Assembly: GCF_004102745.1 (NCBI RefSeq)
Contig: NZ_RLII01000010.1
Location: forward strand, 38,119 to 102,118
Source: Acetivibrio mesophilus
Lineage (GTDB): Bacteria; Bacillota; Clostridia; Acetivibrionales; Acetivibrionaceae
Length of the DNA stretch: 64,000 nucleotides
Reading direction: 5' to 3'
The notes under the pieces are model-generated. The model did not search any database, was not told the DNA's origin, and saw only the letters and a program-made list of their open reading frames with translations. The position numbers and the translations under genes were made by a program. Below, in pieces: positions 40,357 to 48,720 of the stretch (positions are counted from its first letter, which is position 1; the number at the start of each line of letters is the position of its first letter).

Positions 40357-41178
40357 TTGAATTGGATTGATAGACTGGAACGTAAATACAGCCGCTTTGC
40401 TATTAAGAATCTAACAAAATACTTGATAATCGGTACTGCCTTTGTTTTTGTTTTAAGTCTTTTTAATGATTTTAGATACATTGCATCTTTGTTTACCTTG
40501 CAGCCTTCTTTGGTGATGAAAGGGCAGATATGGAGGTTAATAACCTTTATTTTTGTGCCTTTTGTGGGAAACTTCTGGGTAATTTTTGTGTTATATATTT
40601 TCTATACATTCGGCACGGCTCTTGAACGCTACTGGGGAAGCTTCAGGTTCAATCTCTACTACTTTATTGGCGTTGTGGCAGCAATTGCAGCTGCATTTTT
40701 GGGTGAATTCTGGGGTGGCAGGGTAACTTCGGAGTTTCTATACATGTCTGTTTTCCTGGCTTTTGCCTATCTTAACCCAAACTTTGAGCTTCTTTTGTTT
40801 TTCATAATTCCGGTCAAGGTTAAGTATCTTGCATGGTTCGATATTATCTTTACAGTCCTGTCCATCATTTTCAGACCGGAGACACGAATTATCGCTTTAT
40901 TGTCCTTCACAAGTTTCATAGTATTCTTTGGAAAGGAGGTTTTTGAACAGTACTTGTCTCCAAACATAAAAAAACTTGACAGAAAGCGCAGACGCAGAAA
41001 ATTTAAGGTGATTGCAGCTTCTGTTAAGACTCCGGAGATAATCTACACTTGTTGCATATGCGGCAGAACATCAAAGGAACATCCTGATCTAAAGTTTGCG
41101 TACTGTTTTAAATGCGGTAGTGATTATGAATATTGTCAGGAGCATCTGACAAATCATGAACATATCCTTAGACACTGA
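40357..41178 (+). CDS. Rhomboid-like membrane pseudoprotease with C-terminal zinc ribbon
   Basis: A membrane protein (273 residues) with about six helices and the rhomboid-type segments WRLITFIFVPF and FGTALERYWGSFRFNLYYF. The catalytic GxSG motif is not seen where expected (LYMSVFLAFAYLNP), and no His occurs in the last helix, so it is probably inactive. The tail (about 228-273) is a Cys/His-rich module, with CCICG, CFKCGSDYEYC and HLTNHEH, likely binding zinc. The TTG at 40357 has AAAGGA at 9 nt; an upstream TTG at 40321 lacks a ribosome site. Confidence 0.7.
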   Translation: MNWIDRLERKYSRFAIKNLTKYLIIGTAFVFVLSLFNDFRYIASLFTLQPSLVMKGQIWRLITFIFVPFVGNFWVIFVLYIFYTFGTALERYWGSFRFNLYYFIGVVAAIAAAFLGEFWGGRVTSEFLYMSVFLAFAYLNPNFELLLFFIIPVKVKYLAWFDIIFTVLSIIFRPETRIIALLSFTSFIVFFGKEVFEQYLSPNIKKLDRKRRRRKFKVIAASVKTPEIIYTCCICGRTSKEHPDLKFAYCFKCGSDYEYCQEHLTNHEHILRH

Positions 41179-41587
41179 TTTTTCGACTTACTTTACACCA
41201 AAAATCATGTCCAATTCATTTGATGCAACATTTAGTTTATTAATAAAATGTTTACAATTCTTTAATTGACAAATTAATATTTTTTATAATAGAATTAAAA
41301 TTGTTAAAGCTAATTGTTGTTATTCTAGATTGTTTTAATAATGCTAAAAGTTATCATCGTTGCCGAAAACTATTAATTTTTATTGCTGTTTACTATGAAT
41401 ATTCGTTCCAATTTATAGATATAGTTACAGAGGGAGTAACGTTTTATATTCAACATGATGATAAAACAACCCGGTTTTCTTTGGAGATTCGTGATACTCT
41501 ACATCTTGCATTGATGGCATAGGTGTGGAGTATTATTAGCGCTTGATTCACATTTATTAATTTACTGCCCGGAAAGGAGCGGATTTG
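41179..41587. other. Intergenic region of about 400 bases
   Basis: AT-rich sequence. A frame of 73 codons opening with TTG (41301-41522) has no ribosome site and no recognised homology, so I leave it uncalled. TTGACA (41266-41271) and TATAAT (41285-41290) are only 13 bp apart, too close for a standard promoter. Confidence 0.4.
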
Positions 41588-42226
41588 ATGAAACAAGATA
41601 TATTCCCTCGAAACAATGTGTTTAGGATTGACAGTCCTAATGTATTGATCGCAGAGACGCCTGTGAAATACAGGGTCGAGGAGATATACCTTGATGGTAA
41701 ACTAAAAAAAGCGGAGGATGTTGATGAAGAAGAGAAGAGCTATGGAATTTTTATGCACTCCCTTGTGCTTAGCAACTATGCTGAGGTAATGAATGTTAAT
41801 AACAAGAGATTAGACATTATTCAAGATGAGAGGGAGAAAGCAATTTTCTACTATACAGAAGAAAAAGGCTTTGACAAGAGCCTTATTGAGAGTATAGTTC
41901 CTAAAGTTGAAGCCTTTACCTTTGAAGAAAAAAGCCTAAAAGTGTCCACCCACATAATAAACGAAAAAATGCGTATAGTTTCAAGAGGCACACCGGAGGA
42001 GCTAATGAAAAGGTGTTCATATATACTTTTAGATTCAAAGTTTGTAAAAAAGACCCGGACCATTTATAAGGAAGTTAATAGAGTGCTAAATGACATGATA
42101 AAGAGATGCTGTACGGTATATGCACTGGCAATTAAGGATGTAACAAAAGCCAATATAATTGCGAATGTTGATGCTTATGTCAATGGTATGACTCTCGTAG
42201 CCCTTATTGGAATGTGCCGTGCCTAA
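41588..42226 (+). CDS. Orphan P-type ATPase nucleotide-binding (N) domain-like protein
   Basis: A 212-residue soluble protein that aligns by eye with the stretch of cation-transporting P-type ATPases between the phosphorylation site and the hinge. It shows an N-domain-like core with ERE-KAIFYYTEEKGFD (about 81-96), VEAFTFEEKSLKVST (107-121) and the hallmark-like RGTPEELMKRCSYIL (133-147), then an ending like the start of the P-domain return (MTLVALIGM). The DKTGT site, membrane helices and GDGxND motif are all missing, so it cannot transport. The ATG follows AAAGGAG at 8 nt. The role is unknown. Confidence 0.6.
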   Translation: MKQDIFPRNNVFRIDSPNVLIAETPVKYRVEEIYLDGKLKKAEDVDEEEKSYGIFMHSLVLSNYAEVMNVNNKRLDIIQDEREKAIFYYTEEKGFDKSLIESIVPKVEAFTFEEKSLKVSTHIINEKMRIVSRGTPEELMKRCSYILLDSKFVKKTRTIYKEVNRVLNDMIKRCCTVYALAIKDVTKANIIANVDAYVNGMTLVALIGMCRA

Positions 42227-42264
42227 GAAGGCTTGGATATATGCGCCAATTCTTAACAGTGATA

Positions 42265-42293
42265 TTGTGAAGGTGGTCTATATCTGCTATAAT
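42265..42293 (+). promoter_or_regulatory. Promoter of the DUF975 gene
   Basis: TTGTGA (42265-42270), 17 bp, TATAAT (42288-42293), about 97 nt before the start codon. Confidence 0.5.
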
Positions 42294-42389
42294 TTTAATA
42301 TTGTATTATATAGCAAAAATGACTTTAAACAGTAAGCTATATGATTGCATTAATTCACCATATTATGTAATAAGCATTAGGAGGATATT

Positions 42390-43157
42390 ATGTGGACTAG
42401 AGAGTATCTGAAAACGAGGGCAAAAGCTGTTTTGCGAGTGTCTTACTGGAAGGCTTTTTTGGTTAGTATTATTTTGGGAATAGCAGGTGCAAATGGCGGC
42501 GGAGGCGGAGGCGGAGGCGGCGGCTCCGGAGATTACAGTGGATATTCATCTTCTGGAGAAATGATTGCGGCGATAATTTTTATTTTAGTAGTTGTAGCTA
42601 TAGTTATGGCATTAGCTTTGGCATTTCGAGTTTTTCTCGGTTATCCTCTCGAAGTTGGAGGAAGGCGTTTTTTTGTACAGAACGCACAACTAGAGGGTAT
42701 GAGCAGTGAAGAATTGGGAGTTTTGGGTTACGCGTTCAACAAGGAAAGATACATGGATATAATAAAGGCCATGCTTTATAAAGGAGTTATGAATTTTCTG
42801 TGGTATTTGCTTCTCATAATTCCAGGTATAGTGAAAAAATATTCTTATATGATGGTACCGTATATCCTATCCGACAACCCGAATATCGGGTATAAGCGTG
42901 CTTTGGAATTAAGCGAACAGATGACTTATGGCCATAAATTTAATATTTTTATATTGGAGTTATCATTCATCGGATGGTATCTGTTGGGTTTATTGGCTTG
43001 CTGTATAGGTATAATATTTGTAACTCCTTATGTGGATGCTACAATGGCTGAGCTATACTTGGTGCTTCGTCGGCAAGCAATTGAGAAGAATCTGTGTACC
43101 TGCGAAGAATTAATGCTGGATTCAATATTACATGATGACGGAATTAGTGAGTATTAA
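42390..43157 (+). CDS. DUF975 membrane protein with polyglycine loop
   Basis: A 255-residue membrane protein of the DUF975 family: N-terminal ARAVL-type start (KTRAKAVLRVSYWKAFLVS), conserved LGYPLEVGGRRFF, and IPGIVKKYSYMMVPYILSD with the following RALELSEQMTYGHK. About five helices. An extracellular or cytoplasmic loop after helix 1 contains ten consecutive glycines encoded by GGC/GGA codons (42495-42524). The function is unknown. The ribosome site is TAGGAGG. Confidence 0.85.
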   Translation: MWTREYLKTRAKAVLRVSYWKAFLVSIILGIAGANGGGGGGGGGGSGDYSGYSSSGEMIAAIIFILVVVAIVMALALAFRVFLGYPLEVGGRRFFVQNAQLEGMSSEELGVLGYAFNKERYMDIIKAMLYKGVMNFLWYLLLIIPGIVKKYSYMMVPYILSDNPNIGYKRALELSEQMTYGHKFNIFILELSFIGWYLLGLLACCIGIIFVTPYVDATMAELYLVLRRQAIEKNLCTCEELMLDSILHDDGISEY

Positions 43158-43206
43158 TACTATATGTACATATGTTTGCAATTTGCATTAAGAAATGTGC
43201 TTTCAA

Positions 43207-43245
43207 AAGTTAAACGGGTTTTATCCACTGCCCGTTTAACTTTTT
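43207..43245 (+). terminator. Intrinsic terminator after the DUF975 gene
   Basis: A 12-bp perfect stem (AAGTTAAACGGG/CCCGTTTAACTT) with a 12-nt loop runs into TTTTT. Confidence 0.85.
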
Positions 43246-43337
43246 GTAATATACACTAGGTGTCAGTTACGTGAATGCTGCCCGGAGTTTTGAGTTTACC
43301 TGCAGCATAAATAATTGCAGATAAGGATGGCATGGGT

Positions 43338-43787
43338 ATGTTTGAAATAATACTGCTTCTTGTTAAGGTTGTTTTTACTTTGGTTATATACCTGTTTATT
43401 TTTGGGGTAATACGATTAATTTATCTTGATATTAAATCCATGAGCATCAGCAAAACCGATAACGTGGGTTTTTATCCGTACCTTAAGCTCATAAACCAAC
43501 GGGAGATGTTGGACTTTAAGGTTGAGGAAAATTATACCCTCCGAAAAAGTGTGATTATCGGGCGCAATGATAAGAATGATATAGTAATAAAGGACCCGTT
43601 TATTTCAGGGATTCATGCATATATTATGGCTGAAGGAGAGTCAGTCCGTATAAAGGATATGGGAAGTAAGAATGGAACGTTTGTTAACGGCGTAAGACTT
43701 AATGAAGGAGAAATAATTCCATTAAAAGATGGCGATAACATTAAGATCGGACATGTGAAATTCCTGTTTGTTTCGATTGGCAAATGA
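43338..43787 (+). CDS. FHA-domain membrane protein
   Basis: A 149-residue protein with an N-terminal membrane helix (about 5-30) and a cytoplasmic FHA domain (about 65-145) containing IIGRNDKNDIVI, SGIHA and DMGSKNGTFVNG, the phosphothreonine-binding residues. It lies directly before ftsW-like and PBP genes, a pairing common in Gram-positive bacteria in which the FHA protein links Ser/Thr kinase signalling to wall synthesis. The ATG at 43338 is 10 nt from AAGGA; an ATG two codons earlier is possible. Confidence 0.87.
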   Translation: MFEIILLLVKVVFTLVIYLFIFGVIRLIYLDIKSMSISKTDNVGFYPYLKLINQREMLDFKVEENYTLRKSVIIGRNDKNDIVIKDPFISGIHAYIMAEGESVRIKDMGSKNGTFVNGVRLNEGEIIPLKDGDNIKIGHVKFLFVSIGK

Positions 43788-43798
43788 GGTGTATTCTA

Positions 43799-45067
43799 AT
43801 GCTTGGAGCAATAACATACCGCCGACCTTTAAACTTAATAGCCGCATTTAATATTATTGGGTATCTATTCCTGTTCTTTAGCGATGAACCCTATAACTGG
43901 ATGACCTTGGCGGTGGGAGGAGCGGCAACTTTTATCATATGTTCTGCATGTTTAATAATCATTAAAAGGAATCATGGGGATGAATATCTTATCTTGATAG
44001 TATCTATGCTATTGAGTGTCGGATTGATGATGATTTACCGCCTTGACGAAAGGTTGGGGCTAAAGCAGTTGGTGTGGATAGCAGTAGGCCTGGGACTGTT
44101 TTTTGCTTTTTATCATATATATATTAAAGTCGACAAATGGGATAGATTTGCCTATGTATATATAGCCCTGTCTGCTGTTTTGTACCTTGTTACATTGGTT
44201 TTGGGAAGGAATATAAACGGTGCAGTAAACTGGATAGTAATTGGCGGCTTTTCGTTTCAACCGTCGGAGCTGTGTAAAATTCTGTTTGTTTTTTTCTTGG
44301 CGTCCTATTTTAAAAATCCGGATAATTTATTTTTAGAAAAATATATACAAGATAAAAGGTTAAGAGTTCTTTTAAATAAAGTATTGCTAATGCTTGTTGC
44401 TTATTGCAACATAGGCTTTCTTGTTCTTCAAAGGGAGCTTGGGACAGCTCTTTTGCTGTTTTTAACTTTTCTTCTTGTTCTCTATGTTTTTAGCAAGGAT
44501 TTGAAGCTGTTTTTGTTAAATTCTGCCTTCATAGTTCCCGGCGTGATTTTTGGATATTTTATGTTTTATCATTTGAGGGTCAGAGTGGATGCCTGGCTCA
44601 ATCCATGGGCAGATATTACAAATAAAGGCTACCAGATAGCCCAGTCCTTGTTTGCCATTGCCTCCGGCGGATTTTTCGGTACGGGAATAGGCATGGGCAG
44701 GCCGGATATGGTGCCGGCAGTGAGTACCGACTTTATTTTTTCCGCGATATGCGAGGAGATGGGGATTTTTGGCGGAGTTGCAGTGGTTCTTTTATGCATG
44801 CTCTTTACCTACAGGGGAATAAAAATAGTACTTGGCTTGAAGGATAGGTTTAAAAAGATATTGGGTTTGGGAATTGTGACGATGATTGGATTGCAAACCT
44901 TTATTATCATTGGTGGAGTCATAAAGCTTATTCCGTTGACAGGAATAACGCTTCCCTTTGTAAGCTATGGAGGAAGTTCCCTTATAACGAGCTTTATTGC
45001 ATTGGGGATTCTTCAGGCAATATCAAACCCGAAATTTGATAGAGCGGGCGGTGAGGCTAATGGATGA
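43799..45067 (+). CDS. FtsW/RodA/SpoVE family peptidoglycan glycosyltransferase
   Basis: A SEDS-family polymerase (422 residues, about ten or more helices) that polymerises lipid II with a partner PBP. Family motifs are present: GAVNWIVIGGFSFQPSELCK, GYQIAQSLFAIASGGFFGTGIGMG and LPFVSYGGSSLI. GAGGTG lies 7 nt before the ATG at 43799, just after the FHA gene. The 3' end overlaps the next PBP gene by 8 nt, indicating tight coupling of polymerase and transpeptidase. Confidence 0.93.
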   Translation: MLGAITYRRPLNLIAAFNIIGYLFLFFSDEPYNWMTLAVGGAATFIICSACLIIIKRNHGDEYLILIVSMLLSVGLMMIYRLDERLGLKQLVWIAVGLGLFFAFYHIYIKVDKWDRFAYVYIALSAVLYLVTLVLGRNINGAVNWIVIGGFSFQPSELCKILFVFFLASYFKNPDNLFLEKYIQDKRLRVLLNKVLLMLVAYCNIGFLVLQRELGTALLLFLTFLLVLYVFSKDLKLFLLNSAFIVPGVIFGYFMFYHLRVRVDAWLNPWADITNKGYQIAQSLFAIASGGFFGTGIGMGRPDMVPAVSTDFIFSAICEEMGIFGGVAVVLLCMLFTYRGIKIVLGLKDRFKKILGLGIVTMIGLQTFIIIGGVIKLIPLTGITLPFVSYGGSSLITSFIALGILQAISNPKFDRAGGEANG

Positions 45068-46472
45068 AAATAGAAAGATTATTCAGGTGCTAATTGCAAT
45101 ATGCTCCCTCTTTTTTATTATAGTGGGCTATCTTACTTATATTCAATTGTTTAGAAGTCGGGATTTTATGGCCAATACCTACAACAGAAGACAATACAAA
45201 ATAGAGGAGAATACGTCAAGGGGCAATATATATGACAGGAACGGGGTACTGCTTGCTTACAGTAAATTGGAAGGGGAGGAACAGGAGAGGATTTATCCTT
45301 ATGGGGCTCTGTACAGCCAGGTAATCGGTTATAGCTCAAAAGTGTATGGCAAGTCGCAGATTGAAGCCGCTTACAATAATGAGTTATTGGGAATTGATGA
45401 TCTTAGCCAGGTATTTGGAATGGTTAGCGGCTCCAACTATCCTACCCGAAAGGGAAACAATCTTTATCTGACCATTGATCATAAGCTTCAGGCCCTTGGG
45501 GGAGAGCTTCTTAATGGGCGAAAGGGAGCTGTGGTGGCTATGGACCCCAAGACTGGAGAAATCCTTGCTTTGGTAAGTAGCCCGAATTTTGACCCCGGAG
45601 CGAAAAAGCTGGAGGAAAACTGGCAGAGTATGGTTGAATCCGAGGATGCTCCTTTTCTTTGCCGGGCTGCTCAAGGTCTGTATGCACCGGGCTCAACTTT
45701 TAAAATACTGATTACAGCTGCAGCTATTGAGAACGGCATGGAAAATGAAGTGTTTGAGGACAACGGTTCTATAATTATCGATGAAAGAGAAATTAGAAAC
45801 TCAGAAAGCAAAGCTTATGGAAAGATAGATTTGAAAAAGGCCCTTGCATTATCAAGCAATGTGGTATATGCCCACCTAGGTACGGAGCTTGGTATGGGAA
45901 GCTTTATGGATATAACCAATCGTACGGGATTTGAAAAGGAAATTCCTTTTGATATTCCAATGAGCAAAAGCCGATTCCCGTATGAAAGCATGGATAAAAC
46001 AGACTTGGCCGAGGCGGCTATAGGACAGGGAAAGGTTCTGGTAACTCCCCTTCACATGGCAATGATTACATCGGGAGTTGCCAATGGAGGTATCATGATG
46101 GAACCAGTGCTGGTTAAAAGCATTGCACATGCTGAAGGTAAATCGAACAAAGAACTAAAAGCTGATAAGCTGGGTAGGATAATGGAATCGGATGTAGCTG
46201 AGAAAATCAGAGTAATGATGCAGGAGGTTGTGGCTTCCGGTACAGGACATAATGCAGCAATTAAGGGAATTAGTGTTGCCGGCAAGACGGGAACCGCGGA
46301 AAACGAGCTGTCGGTGAAAAAGAAGGCGAAGGAGCATTCGTGGTTTGTGGGCTTTGCTCCTGCGGAAGACCCGAAAATTGCTGTGGCTGTCATTGTTGAG
46401 TATGGAGGCTCCGGCAGTGAGGCTGCAGTGCCCATAGCAAAGAGGATAATGAGTCAATACCTTTCACAATGA
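45060..46472 (+). CDS. Penicillin-binding protein (class B-like transpeptidase)
   Basis: A membrane-anchored D,D-transpeptidase of 470 residues. Helix at about 7-30; short N-terminal module with SRGNIYDRNG; transpeptidase domain with the three motifs SxxK (Ser212-Lys215 in GSTFK), SxN (265-267) and KTG (409-411). The small size and partner SEDS gene fit the PbpA/RodA-FtsW pairing. The true start is the ATG at 45060, not the open-frame start 21 codons earlier, because GGTGAGG lies just upstream and the helix follows directly. Confidence 0.93.
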   Translation: MDENRKIIQVLIAICSLFFIIVGYLTYIQLFRSRDFMANTYNRRQYKIEENTSRGNIYDRNGVLLAYSKLEGEEQERIYPYGALYSQVIGYSSKVYGKSQIEAAYNNELLGIDDLSQVFGMVSGSNYPTRKGNNLYLTIDHKLQALGGELLNGRKGAVVAMDPKTGEILALVSSPNFDPGAKKLEENWQSMVESEDAPFLCRAAQGLYAPGSTFKILITAAAIENGMENEVFEDNGSIIIDEREIRNSESKAYGKIDLKKALALSSNVVYAHLGTELGMGSFMDITNRTGFEKEIPFDIPMSKSRFPYESMDKTDLAEAAIGQGKVLVTPLHMAMITSGVANGGIMMEPVLVKSIAHAEGKSNKELKADKLGRIMESDVAEKIRVMMQEVVASGTGHNAAIKGISVAGKTGTAENELSVKKKAKEHSWFVGFAPAEDPKIAVAVIVEYGGSGSEAAVPIAKRIMSQYLSQ

Positions 46473-46498
46473 TTGCAGTAAAAATAAAATATTTATTC

Positions 46499-46527
46499 TT
46501 GATTTTTCCTTTGAAAAAATATACAAT
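46499..46527 (+). promoter_or_regulatory. Promoter of radC
   Basis: TTGATT (46499-46504), 17 bp, TACAAT (46522-46527). The -10 element overlaps the left edge of a 34-bp perfect palindrome. Confidence 0.55.
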
Positions 46528-46557
46528 AATCACAGAACAATTGTTCTGTGATTATTG
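46524..46557. promoter_or_regulatory. 34-bp perfect palindrome, candidate LexA (SOS) operator
   Basis: The two 17-nt arms (CAATAATCACAGAACAA and its reverse complement) are perfectly complementary with no loop. The centre, AGAACAATTGTTCT, contains GAAC-N4-GTTC, the core of the Gram-positive LexA box. It covers the -10 region and transcription start of the radC promoter, where a repressor would block initiation. It has no T-run, so it is unlikely to be a terminator. Confidence 0.6.
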
Positions 46558-46575
46558 ATGTATTGGTGAGGGAGA

Positions 46576-47241
46576 ATGAAGAAAATTAGTGATATACCTA
46601 AGTTTGAGAGACCAAGGGAAAAGCTGTTTGAAAGGGGTGTCAGGTCGCTTTCGGATTTGGAACTGCTTGCAGTTTTGATTGGAAGCGGTACAAAAGACTG
46701 TAATGTAATGACTGTTGCCAGCCGGATATTGAAGGTTCTGGACAAAGGCTGTGACAGGGTCAGTGCCAAAGAGCTTCAGGAAATTGAGGGAGTTGGCCCG
46801 GCAAAGGCGTCGGTTATTGCTGCAGCTCTTGAGTTTGCAAGACGCAGAATTAGACCGGAGGGCATTAAAATATCTTCTCCTTCGGATATATTGCCTCTGA
46901 TTTCATATATGTCCAACCGCAAGCAGGAGCACTTTATTTGCGTGTCATTAAGTGGAGCAAGCGAAGTTATTGCCACAAGGGTTGTATCGGTTGGACTAGT
47001 AAACAAGGTGCAGGTGCACCCTAGGGAGGTATTTGCTGACCCCATAACCGACAGGGCAACGGCAGTCATAGTGGCGCATAATCACCCGTCAGGTTCTCTG
47101 TCGCCAAGCGAGGAGGATATAGAGGTGACAAAGCTCCTAAAAGAGGCTGGAGATACCCTGGGTATAACGCTCACAGATCATATAATTTTCAGCCGCAAGG
47201 GCTATTTTAGCTTCCTTGAGAATGGACAAATGCCCAACTAA
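46576..47241 (+). CDS. radC: RadC-family JAB-domain protein
   Basis: A 221-residue protein with an N-terminal helix-hairpin-helix region (LQEIEGVGPAKASVIAAA) and a C-terminal JAMM metalloprotease-like domain with AHNHPSGSLSPSEED, carrying the zinc ligands. It is named a DNA repair protein, although a repair role is disputed. The position behind a LexA-like palindrome suggests damage-linked expression. The ribosome site GAGGGA is close to the ATG. Confidence 0.92.
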   Translation: MKKISDIPKFERPREKLFERGVRSLSDLELLAVLIGSGTKDCNVMTVASRILKVLDKGCDRVSAKELQEIEGVGPAKASVIAAALEFARRRIRPEGIKISSPSDILPLISYMSNRKQEHFICVSLSGASEVIATRVVSVGLVNKVQVHPREVFADPITDRATAVIVAHNHPSGSLSPSEEDIEVTKLLKEAGDTLGITLTDHIIFSRKGYFSFLENGQMPN

Positions 47242-47259
47242 TATAGATAGACGTAGCTG

Positions 47260-48165
47260 ATGGCCTATTATTTTAGATATATGGGGGTAAGAGATTTGAA
47301 GCAAATTAAAGGGGACGATGCATCCAAATTGCTCAAGCCAATTAAGAGAAGCCGGGCAAGACTTGTACTGGGAAGATTGTGGTACACGTATTCTAGGTGT
47401 TTTGACTGGTATTTCGGGGATAAGAAGTATTGCAGAAAAAGGAGCACCGAGCTTTTGGATTATTCCGTATTTACCCATAGAACACCTCTTTTAAGGAAGT
47501 TAAAGGATGTGGACATGTGGATGCAACACAACAAGATTATTAATTTACGGATAGCGGCAGAACGGCTGGACGGTATTATAATAAACCCCGGTGAAACCTT
47601 TTCCTACTGGAAGCTTATAGGAAGACCAACGGCCAATAAGGGCTATGTCGATGGAATGGTTCTTTTCAACGGGGGCTTTAAGCCCGGTATTGGAGGCGGT
47701 CTGTGTCAATTGTCCAATCTTATTTACTGGATGACGCTGCATACCCCCTTGACGGTTACCGAAAGACACAGGCACAGCTATGATGTTTTTCCGGATTCGG
47801 ACAGGAAGCTTCCCTTTGGAAGCGGTGCCACCTGCGTATATAATTACAGGGACCTTCAGATTTTTAATGGTACAGACTGTCCTTTTCAGTTGAAGGTCTT
47901 CTTGGACGAAACCCATCTGAACGGAGAGTGGAGAGCTGCGGAAAAACTTGGAGTAACTTATGAGGTATACGAAAAAAAACACAGTATAACCCATGAATAT
48001 TGGGGCGGATATATAAGACACAATGAAATTCGAAGGCGCGTTTATAACATGGAAAGGGAGCTAATTGAGGATGAATATGTAACTGAAAATCATGCACTGA
48101 TGATGTATCAGCCCTTTATAGAGTATAAACCGGATGAAAAAATCAAAAATAAAGAGAGCTCATGA
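47260..48165 (+). CDS. VanW family protein
   Basis: A 301-residue VanW-domain protein with the conserved NPGETFSYWKLIGRPT, GIGGGLCQLSNLIYW and TERHRHSYDVFPDS segments. VanW occurs in some vancomycin-resistance clusters, but its function is unknown, and no other van gene is present here. No signal peptide is apparent. Start choice is uncertain: ATG at 47260, ATG at 47281, or a TTG at 47296 that has GGGGG 8 nt upstream. Confidence 0.85.
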   Translation: MAYYFRYMGVRDLKQIKGDDASKLLKPIKRSRARLVLGRLWYTYSRCFDWYFGDKKYCRKRSTELLDYSVFTHRTPLLRKLKDVDMWMQHNKIINLRIAAERLDGIIINPGETFSYWKLIGRPTANKGYVDGMVLFNGGFKPGIGGGLCQLSNLIYWMTLHTPLTVTERHRHSYDVFPDSDRKLPFGSGATCVYNYRDLQIFNGTDCPFQLKVFLDETHLNGEWRAAEKLGVTYEVYEKKHSITHEYWGGYIRHNEIRRRVYNMERELIEDEYVTENHALMMYQPFIEYKPDEKIKNKESS

Positions 48166-48720
48166 TGATCTGCGCGCCAGCTGATATAAATCTCTACACA
48201 CCTGTAAACAATCTTTCGACTGCCTACAAGCATTGCAAAACCCATACCAACCTTTGCTCGACTATCAGAGATACCTTAGAAACCCATTACAATCTTTCGA
48301 CTGTAATAGACCTCCAGCATGTAATGTTGCTCTCACAGGGATTACTACACAAGTTGGATTACCACAAAAGTCAGTAAGCTAATGAAAGCAAAGTTAATGC
48401 CTGCGGAACCTATGATAATCTTAGCTCGAGTATTATATATCCCTTGCGACCACATTATAGTACCTATTGGAAACAATCAAAACTATCTGAAAATCACCAA
48501 TTATTTTTACTATAATATAGCCTTTGAGGACATATAATATTCTTCCCTCCGGCTAATACCAAGCTTTAAGAAACCTGTCATTAACCTTTGGCCGACCATT
48601 ATAAAGCCGATTTAAAGACCTTATAAGGATCTTGGCTCAACCATCATGAACCCTACGCTAATTATTATGAACCGTTTTTGAATATAAATTCATGGTAAAA
48701 TGTAGAAACTTATGTTGGCG
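48166..48720. other. Intergenic region with imperfect 40-bp repeats
   Basis: Copies of an ACAATCTTTCGACTG-like motif occur at 48208-48222, 48249-48263 (diverged) and 48289-48303, spaced about 40 bp apart with partly similar flanks. A 71-codon frame overlapping the VanW stop (48162-48377) translates through the repeats but has no good ribosome site. The remainder shows nothing recognisable and looks like decayed sequence. Confidence 0.4.

Noticed and set aside
41301..41522. 73-codon open frame between the rhomboid-like and ATPase-domain genes
   Set aside because: It starts with TTG, has no ribosome site and shows no recognisable family.
47260..48165. Vancomycin resistance suggested by the VanW name
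   Set aside because: No vanA, vanH, vanX, vanR or vanS homologue is nearby, and VanW-domain proteins are common in Clostridia without resistance.
48162..48377. 71-codon frame overlapping the vanW stop
   Set aside because: There is no convincing ribosome site, and it runs through imperfect repeats, so its repeats may only reflect the DNA repeats.
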